Shown here piece after piece: positions 15,206 through 19,829 of a stretch of DNA of 19,829 bases; positions within the stretch are counted from its first letter, which is position 1; each line of letters begins with the position of its first letter. A program made the translations under genes and the position numbers. The stretch lies in the NCBI GenBank assembly GCA_945870085.1, contig CAMBQX010000009.1, positions 1 through 19,829 of the forward strand, given 5' to 3'. Source of the DNA: Bifidobacterium breve (GTDB taxonomy: Bacteria > Actinomycetota > Actinomycetes > S36-B12). The notes beneath the pieces are model-generated. The model was not told where the DNA came from, searched no databases, and saw only the letters and a program-made list of their open reading frames with translations.

Positions 15206-16263
15206 GCCGTCATGCACCTAGTGAATGGCGCTGGATCTCGCGTTTTGCTGATCAGTTCAAACTATCCGGCCTTGGCCCAGGTGATGAATGCGTCGTGCTA
15301 TCTGAGAGTTCAAGTCGACCCGAGTTAGTGGCCACCGCGGTACTGGCGGCAGAGTCACTAGGCGCCAAGCCCTTTGAGATCGTCATGCGCAGCCCAGCGA
15401 ATGAAGGCCCCGTTGCCCTACGATCCACCGGTACCAGCCTTGCTCTCGGAAATATGTCAGCGGCCGTCACCGCCATCTCCTCGGTTCCTTTCATCATCGA
15501 CGTTACCCAGGAGGGGCTACTGCACTCACGTGAACTGCGCCCAATCCTGGCCGCTGGTTGCCGGGTGCTCATGATCAGCAATGAGAGCCCCGAAGTTTAT
15601 GAGCGCCTGCGCCATAACCCTGAAGTTGCACAGCGCATCACCGAATCCCACGACCTGATGACGCGTTCGAAAATAATGCGCGCAACTAGCGACGCTGGCA
15701 CCAACCTCACCGTTGACCTCGCCGATGCTTTCACCGCCGGTTCTACGGGAGTTGTGAGCGGCCCAGGATCAATCGCGCACTGGCCGGGTGGGCTCGTACT
15801 TGCCTTCCCTGGCCGCAATCGTGTCAATGGCACTGTCGTGTTGGCACCCGGCGATGTGAATCTCACTTTCAAGCACTATGTGCAATCGCCTATAACTTTA
15901 ACAATCGAAGACGACTATGTGGTCGATATCGCAGGCAGTGGTTATCAAACCGATATGTTGAAGTCGTACATGTCGGCCTTTGAAAAAGACGCATATGCCA
16001 CTTCACATATTGGCTGGGGCATGAATCCAGCTGCCCGGTGGGATTATCTCGAGCTTTACGACCGAGCGCAGCACAATGGAACCGAGGCTCGAGCTTTCGA
16101 GGGAAACTTCATGTACAGCACCGGTGCAAATGAAAATGCCGAACGGTTCAGTGTTTGCCACTTCGACATCCCAATGCGCAATTGCAATGTTTATCTCGAC
16201 GATCACCAAGTAGTCACCGAAGGCGCATTAAGTGGTATCGCAAAGAAAGGCGCTAGCGAGTGA
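15202..16263 (+). CDS. NicX-like 2,5-dihydroxypyridine dioxygenase / M29 aminopeptidase-fold protein
   Basis: 353 residues, close to the roughly 350 of NicX-type 2,5-dihydroxypyridine 5,6-dioxygenases, which share ancestry with M29 aminopeptidases. H269 (SHIGWGMNP) and the pair H320-x-D322 (CHFDIP) match the spacing I recall for the three NicX iron ligands (two His, one Asp; H265, H318, D320). The N-terminal half forms Rossmann-like alpha/beta segments and the C-terminal half holds the metal site, as in this fold. If it is a NicX enzyme it opens a hydroxylated pyridine ring with O2. If it is closer to M29 it could hydrolyse a peptide or gamma-glutamyl bond. Both neighbours overlap it by 4 nt (ATGA, GTGA), so the three proteins probably act together. 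Substrate unknown. Confidence 0.7.
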   Translation: MSRHAPSEWRWISRFADQFKLSGLGPGDECVVLSESSSRPELVATAVLAAESLGAKPFEIVMRSPANEGPVALRSTGTSLALGNMSAAVTAISSVPFIIDVTQEGLLHSRELRPILAAGCRVLMISNESPEVYERLRHNPEVAQRITESHDLMTRSKIMRATSDAGTNLTVDLADAFTAGSTGVVSGPGSIAHWPGGLVLAFPGRNRVNGTVVLAPGDVNLTFKHYVQSPITLTIEDDYVVDIAGSGYQTDMLKSYMSAFEKDAYATSHIGWGMNPAARWDYLELYDRAQHNGTEARAFEGNFMYSTGANENAERFSVCHFDIPMRNCNVYLDDHQVVTEGALSGIAKKGASE

Positions 16264-17531
16264 CCGATCAAATTGATGTGGTCTTTCCCGATTTGCTCGG
16301 GCTATTGCACGGCAAGACCGTGCCAAGCCATCGCGCTGATTACCCAACCCACTATGCAATCACCGTCATGGTGCAAGGCCTCGACCTTGAGTTCCTCGAT
16401 ACGGCTACCTATTCGGCAAGTGCCGGGTTCCCGGACATGGAAGCCCGAATTGATCATGAGACGGTGCGCCCGTGGATTGGTGACCGGCAAATTGGCCTGG
16501 CATATTTGCACCGGGCCGACGGTCGGGATCTGCCGCTAGATTCGCGGCGGCAACTTTCGGCGATCTGCGACCGGTGGCGTGCCCTTGGCCTCGAACCAAT
16601 TGCTGGATTCGAAATGGAATTTTTCCTGCTCGAGTCACGTAAGCCGCTCGTGAAATTAGATGTGCCAGACCACCGGGTTTATGGCATCGGGCCCGGCGCT
16701 GACCCCACCGGCACCCTGGAAGTGATCGCGGCCGCCGCAGAGCGTGCCGGGCTGCAGGTTGAAGGCGTAAACAGTGAGTTCACGCCTAGCCAGGTCGAAG
16801 CCGCCTTGCACTACCAACCCGCGCTTATAGCCGCGGACAACGCGTCACTATTTCGCGAACTCGTTAGGCAAATTGCTACTTCACGCGGCATCGATACCAC
16901 ATTTATGGCTCGGCCATTTGCTGATGCGGTTGGTAGCGGCCTGCATCTCAACATGAGTCTGGCGGACGTCGCCGGGCAAAACGCCTTCATCGACGCCGGT
17001 GCTCAGCACGGCATCTCGGCGCTATCAAAACACTTCATCGCAGGCCTACTTCATCACCATGAAGCTCTCGCCGCTTTTGCCGCGCCAACCGTTAACTCCT
17101 ACAAGCGGCTCACCCCCGGCATGCTTAGCGGGTATTGGGCCAACTGGGGTTTGGACAACAGGCTCTGCACCGTGCGGGTACCAGGGCAGCGCGGTGAAGC
17201 CACGCGGATCGAGCATCGCATGGCTGACGGTACGGCATCTCCACATCTGCTCGCCGCCGCACTTTTCGCCGCCGGTTTACACGGCGTGCGCGAAAAGATG
17301 CCACTTGCTGACCCGCAGGTTGGCGATGCCGACGATAAGCCAAACACCGACCGACATGTGCCGTCATCACTCGCAAACTCTTTGGATGCCCTCGAAGCCG
17401 ATTCCGAACTGCGTGCGTTCTTCGAGCCCGACCTCATCGAGGTTTATGTTGGATTAAAGCGGAAGGAGTGGGCGCGCTGGGAAGCGGCTGTCACCGATTG
17501 GGAGCAGCACGAGTACGCGCGCGTCTACTAG
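16260..17531 (+). CDS. Divergent glutamine-synthetase-like protein (GS3)
   Basis: 423 residues, shorter than the other two paralogues because it begins directly at the beta-grasp strand VVFPDLLGLLHGKT (7-20). Motifs: GFEMEFFLLE (116-125, Glu pair), VNSEFTPSQVE (170-180), TTFMARPF, GSGLHLNMSL (225-234), PTVNSYKRL, WGLDNRLCTVR and RIEHR (316-320). The first His of the HxH motif is kept (H229) but the second, which contacts glutamate in GlnA, is Asn (N231). The flap Glu is Leu (L289). GADANPYL has become DGTASPHL. It may therefore use a different acid or amine than standard gamma-glutamyl ligases. The GTG start overlaps the NicX-like stop (GTGA). Its end overlaps the convergent TetR gene by 41 bp. 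Confidence 0.85.
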   Translation: MTDQIDVVFPDLLGLLHGKTVPSHRADYPTHYAITVMVQGLDLEFLDTATYSASAGFPDMEARIDHETVRPWIGDRQIGLAYLHRADGRDLPLDSRRQLSAICDRWRALGLEPIAGFEMEFFLLESRKPLVKLDVPDHRVYGIGPGADPTGTLEVIAAAAERAGLQVEGVNSEFTPSQVEAALHYQPALIAADNASLFRELVRQIATSRGIDTTFMARPFADAVGSGLHLNMSLADVAGQNAFIDAGAQHGISALSKHFIAGLLHHHEALAAFAAPTVNSYKRLTPGMLSGYWANWGLDNRLCTVRVPGQRGEATRIEHRMADGTASPHLLAAALFAAGLHGVREKMPLADPQVGDADDKPNTDRHVPSSLANSLDALEADSELRAFFEPDLIEVYVGLKRKEWARWEAAVTDWEQHEYARVY

Positions 17532-18237
17532 CCGGCTTTGGGACCAAAGCGCCGATTAGGGCTTCGAGTCCTTCCTCGAAAACTAGATCACTTGACGGGT
17601 ACAAAGATCGAAATGTCGCACTAATCGCCGGATAGTCATTCGGTGCGAGTTTCTGGTAGTCCGCGCGCCACTGCCGATAAGTCGCACTACGTTGCGCACC
17701 TATTGCGGCTAAAGGCGCATCCAGCGCCGCCGACCCGACCGTGTATTCAATGAAGACGTGATAGACCATTGCGGCCCGATCAGTATCAAGGCCGGCCCGC
17801 ATCAGTGCATCCAGAAGTACTTCAGTTATCTGCAATTCATTGGTCCGGCGCGTTGGGCCAAGTGAGGTGATGCTCAAACCCACCTGATTACTTAAGAGGG
17901 TGCGCCGGAGCCCCGTGCACATCCGACGGATGTCATCGCGTGGGTCGTCGGTGGCTTTGAAACCCCGGGTAGCCGGAGCGAGCGAGCGATCACCCAACTC
18001 GCGGAGTAGGTCATCCTTATCGGCAAAATGCCGATAGAAAGCGGTGGCGTCAACACCAAGACGTTCACCAAGTGCCCGCAGACTGAACGTGGCGGCATCG
18101 GTCTCGGCCAGTAAATCTGCTGCTGCTCCGCAGATTACCTCGCGATTGAGCCGGACGCGCTTTACGTCCACCGGCTGGGCTTTAACCACAATCCGAACAT
18201 TAGTACGGCACCAAGATTCCGGATCTAGGCTACTCAT
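17491..18237 (-). CDS. TetR/AcrR-family transcriptional regulator
   Basis: Up to 248 residues. The DNA-binding domain lies at about 28-75: LNREVICGAAADLL, then the helix-turn-helix FSLRALGERLGVDATAFYRHF, followed by DKDDLL. The rest is an alpha-helical ligand domain of the TetR-C kind. The first 27 residues precede the conserved domain, and ATG 18237 has no ribosome-binding site. A GTG at 18189 (seven nt after TAATGT) or 18171 would give a more usual N-terminus, so the start is uncertain. The tail SRRARTRAAPNR is basic and read from the overlap with GS3. It is divergent from the decarboxylase-family gene and convergent with GS3, so either unit may be its target. Confidence 0.88.
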   Translation of the reverse strand: MSSLDPESWCRTNVRIVVKAQPVDVKRVRLNREVICGAAADLLAETDAATFSLRALGERLGVDATAFYRHFADKDDLLRELGDRSLAPATRGFKATDDPRDDIRRMCTGLRRTLLSNQVGLSITSLGPTRRTNELQITEVLLDALMRAGLDTDRAAMVYHVFIEYTVGSAALDAPLAAIGAQRSATYRQWRADYQKLAPNDYPAISATFRSLYPSSDLVFEEGLEALIGALVPKPASRRARTRAAPNR

Positions 18238-18253
18238 TCGGAGGTGATATTCG

Positions 18254-18298
18254 TTACGGCGTAATAATCATTCGGTAGCAAAAGATATCCGCTACTCT
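18254..18298 (+). promoter_or_regulatory. TetR / decarboxylase divergent control region
   Basis: TTACG-G-CGTAA (18254-18264) is a short perfect inverted repeat. TACTCT at 18293-18298 is identical to the -10 box proposed for the acyl-CoA dehydrogenase and lies 6 nt before GTG 18305. No good -35 box is visible. The TetR protein may bind here, but the arms are only 5 bp. Confidence 0.35.
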
Positions 18299-18304
18299 GT
18301 GCTG

Positions 18305-19114
18305 GTGACCGATACGACTGGATTCCTGCCCCCCTATTCACCATCGGGCCGCTCGGCTTTGATCCCGCCGATGCCTTGGTTTTACTCCGGCACCCTGCTT
18401 ACCGTCGAATACCGAACCGACCCGGCAAAGGTGCGGGCCCTGCTTCCAGCAGAACTTGAACTCGCTCCCGAGGATCCAGGTGCCGTCGCCTTCATCTGGG
18501 CCGATTGGCAATCTTGCAGCACCGGCGGTGCCGAACTCCTAGACCCATCTCGGGCCCAGTACCTCGAGACTTTCGCCGTGGTCCGCTGCGTTTATAAAGG
18601 TGTCACTTATAGCCGCTGCGTTTTGATCTGGGTCACCACTGATTTTGCTATTGGTCGCGGTTGGTTCCAGGGCTACCCAAAAAAGCTCGGCAGCATGCAT
18701 GTCACCAGGGCTATGAATCATGGCAAGGCCGCACCTCGCATTGCACCCGGTGGCACTTTCGGCGCATCACTGGCCGCCTATGACCACCGCCTTGCCACCG
18801 CGAAGGTCAGCTTGCGCGAGCCCAGCTCAACAAATGGTTTTGTCAATGGCCACCCAATGGTGCATCACCGATACATGCCGTCAATCACTCCGGGCGCAGG
18901 GATGTCACTACTTCAGATCGCCACCATGGGTGGAGTTGATGCAGACCTTGGCACCCCTTGGGTCGGAGATGCCGAGCTGACGCTCTTTGACTCACCGTGG
19001 GACGAGCCAGCAGCGCTACTACCGGTTGAGGAAATCATCGCTGGCTACTACCGCGAAGTAGGAGTCACCTTCGCCGGCGGCACCTTGCTTGACGACCAAT
19101 CGCAACCAGTCTGA
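18305..19114 (+). CDS. Acetoacetate decarboxylase family protein
   Basis: 269 residues from GTG 18305. GTG 18299 would add two residues, but 18305 sits 6 nt after a TACTCT box, the spacing of the other probable leaderless genes here. The fold signature includes PPMPWFYSGTLLTVEYRTDPAKVRALLP near the N-terminus and WFQGYPKKLG, where the paired Lys matches the Schiff-base lysine region of acetoacetate decarboxylase. Many relatives in this superfamily do not decarboxylate acetoacetate and act in other C-C or C-N chemistry, so function is open. It is followed after 5 nt by an F420-type oxidoreductase, an operon partner, and is divergent from the TetR gene that may control both. Confidence 0.82.
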   Translation: MTDTTGFLPPYSPSGRSALIPPMPWFYSGTLLTVEYRTDPAKVRALLPAELELAPEDPGAVAFIWADWQSCSTGGAELLDPSRAQYLETFAVVRCVYKGVTYSRCVLIWVTTDFAIGRGWFQGYPKKLGSMHVTRAMNHGKAAPRIAPGGTFGASLAAYDHRLATAKVSLREPSSTNGFVNGHPMVHHRYMPSITPGAGMSLLQIATMGGVDADLGTPWVGDAELTLFDSPWDEPAALLPVEEIIAGYYREVGVTFAGGTLLDDQSQPV

Positions 19115-19119
19115 CAGGC

Positions 19120-19829
19120 ATGGCAACTCCGCGAATGGTGACTGTCCTTACTGAAAATTGGACGATGTCTGATCCGCGGGATCTGCGCGGGATTGTTCGA
19201 ATGGCCCAAGAAGCCGAAGACGCAGGGTTCGACATGGTGATGATCAGTGACCATGTCTTACTCGGGCCAACCGCCGGCGATCAAGGTCGCATGGCGAACC
19301 CGCGCGACTACGCGATGCCCGGTAACCAAGATCCGGCAACCCCGTGGCCTACCTCATTACTGCTACTTGCTGCCATCGCAGCGGCAACCACTCGTATCCG
19401 CCTCGGCGCTATCGCGCTAATCGCACCGCTGCGCCATCCACTCATCTTGGCCAAGGATCTGGCTACCTTGGATCTTCTCAGCGAAGGTCGTTTGGTTATT
19501 CAGCCCACCGTTAGCTGGCACCGCGATGAGTATGCCGCACTCGGCGTGCCCTTTGAAAAGCGTGGCGCCATCCTTGATGAAGACCTCGAGATTTGGCAGC
19601 AGGTTTGGGCAAAATCACCGGCGTCTTTCCATGGGCAGTATTTCCAATTCGATGACGTCTATCTAGACCCGAAGCCCTATCGGCCAGCCGGGCCCAGCAT
19701 GTGGTTCGGCGGCGAGAGTCTCAATGATCCGGTGCTTCGCCGTATCGTGAAGTACGGCAGCGGCTACCACCCGTTGGGCCTACCCAAGGCCGAAGATGTT
19801 GCCAAGTTGCGCAACGGGCTCACAGCCGC
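19120..19829 (+). CDS. Luciferase-like (probable F420-dependent) oxidoreductase, partial at right edge
   Basis: The frame is open from ATG 19120 to the window end, 236 codons. The N-terminal TIM-barrel features of LLM-class flavin/F420 enzymes are present: LRGIVRMAQEAEDAGFDMV followed by ISDHVLL, then TTRIRLGAIALIAPLRHPL, DLLSEGRLVIQPTVSW and WFGGES. The GR-(L/F)-x-(L/I/V)-x-x-x-x-G region is altered: QPTVSW stands where GVGxGW is usual. Such proteins reduce or hydroxylate small molecules with F420H2 or FMNH2. It follows the decarboxylase-family stop by 5 nt without a strong ribosome-binding site, so it is probably co-transcribed. The C-terminal third is missing from the window and the substrate is unknown. 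Confidence 0.88.
   Translation, partial: MATPRMVTVLTENWTMSDPRDLRGIVRMAQEAEDAGFDMVMISDHVLLGPTAGDQGRMANPRDYAMPGNQDPATPWPTSLLLLAAIAAATTRIRLGAIALIAPLRHPLILAKDLATLDLLSEGRLVIQPTVSWHRDEYAALGVPFEKRGAILDEDLEIWQQVWAKSPASFHGQYFQFDDVYLDPKPYRPAGPSMWFGGESLNDPVLRRIVKYGSGYHPLGLPKAEDVAKLRNGLTA

Noticed and set aside
18240..18248. A perfect GGAGGTGAT on the plus strand near the TetR start
   Set aside because: It looks like an ideal ribosome-binding site but no ATG, GTG or TTG follows at a usable distance and the frame from the nearby ATT closes after nine codons. On the TetR strand it reads as the opposite sequence and cannot serve TetR. Probably chance.
1..19829. Insertion sequences, integrases, att repeats, tRNAs, CRISPR arrays
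   Set aside because: No transposase or recombinase motif, no cloverleaf, and no regularly spaced repeat was seen. The island-like gene content alone does not prove recent transfer.

Overview
The window looks like a catabolic island from a member of the Actinomycetota. The pointers are an F420-type luciferase-like oxidoreductase at the right edge, a P450 whose haem loop resembles the CYP124/125/142 clade, GntR/FadR and TetR regulators, and several genes that appear to be transcribed without a 5' leader (TTGACA-like -35, TANNNT-like -10, start codon 6-8 nt later). GC content looks moderate (mid-50s percent by eye, not counted). I see no rRNA, tRNA, CRISPR array, insertion sequence or phage gene. 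The genes are tightly packed, and no stretch longer than about 100 bp lacks a gene or a regulatory signal.

Left block (1-7459, all on the minus strand). Reading along transcription: glutamine-synthetase-like GS2, a class I glutamine amidotransferase, a CaiB/BaiF CoA-transferase, then a probable internal promoter, a GntR/FadR regulator, a PuuD-like gamma-glutamyl hydrolase, a short-chain dehydrogenase, glutamine-synthetase-like GS1, and an aldehyde dehydrogenase that leaves the window. Most junctions overlap by 4-8 nt or are separated by 0-1 nt. The lower half resembles the Puu (gamma-glutamylated putrescine) pathway, but a dehydrogenase stands where an amine oxidase would be expected. This suggests an amino-alcohol or similar amine handled as its gamma-glutamyl amide.

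Middle block (7558-14320). A zinc alcohol dehydrogenase and a cytochrome P450 are translationally coupled on the plus strand. They converge on a benzoate/2-aminobenzoate-type CoA ligase. Upstream of the ligase lie an APC-type permease and an acyl-CoA dehydrogenase, all on the minus strand.

Right block (14396-19829). An alpha/beta hydrolase, a protein with the iron-ligand pattern of 2,5-dihydroxypyridine dioxygenase (NicX), and a third glutamine-synthetase-like protein (GS3) form a plus-strand operon with 4-nt overlaps. They are divergent from the acyl-CoA dehydrogenase. The two promoters share one perfect palindrome that contains both -35 boxes. GS3 converges with a TetR regulator, which is itself divergent from an acetoacetate-decarboxylase-family gene followed by the F420-type oxidoreductase.

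Taken together, the region has three glutamine-synthetase paralogues. All three have lost the residues that GlnA uses to bind ammonium. There are also two Cys-type amidotransferase/hydrolases, a permease, oxidising enzymes and CoA-activating enzymes. I infer a system that takes up an N-containing organic compound, masks its amine by gamma-glutamylation, oxidises it, removes the glutamyl group and feeds the carbon skeleton into CoA-dependent catabolism. The substrate cannot be read from the sequence. The GS3/NicX-like/hydrolase operon is the most novel-looking part.
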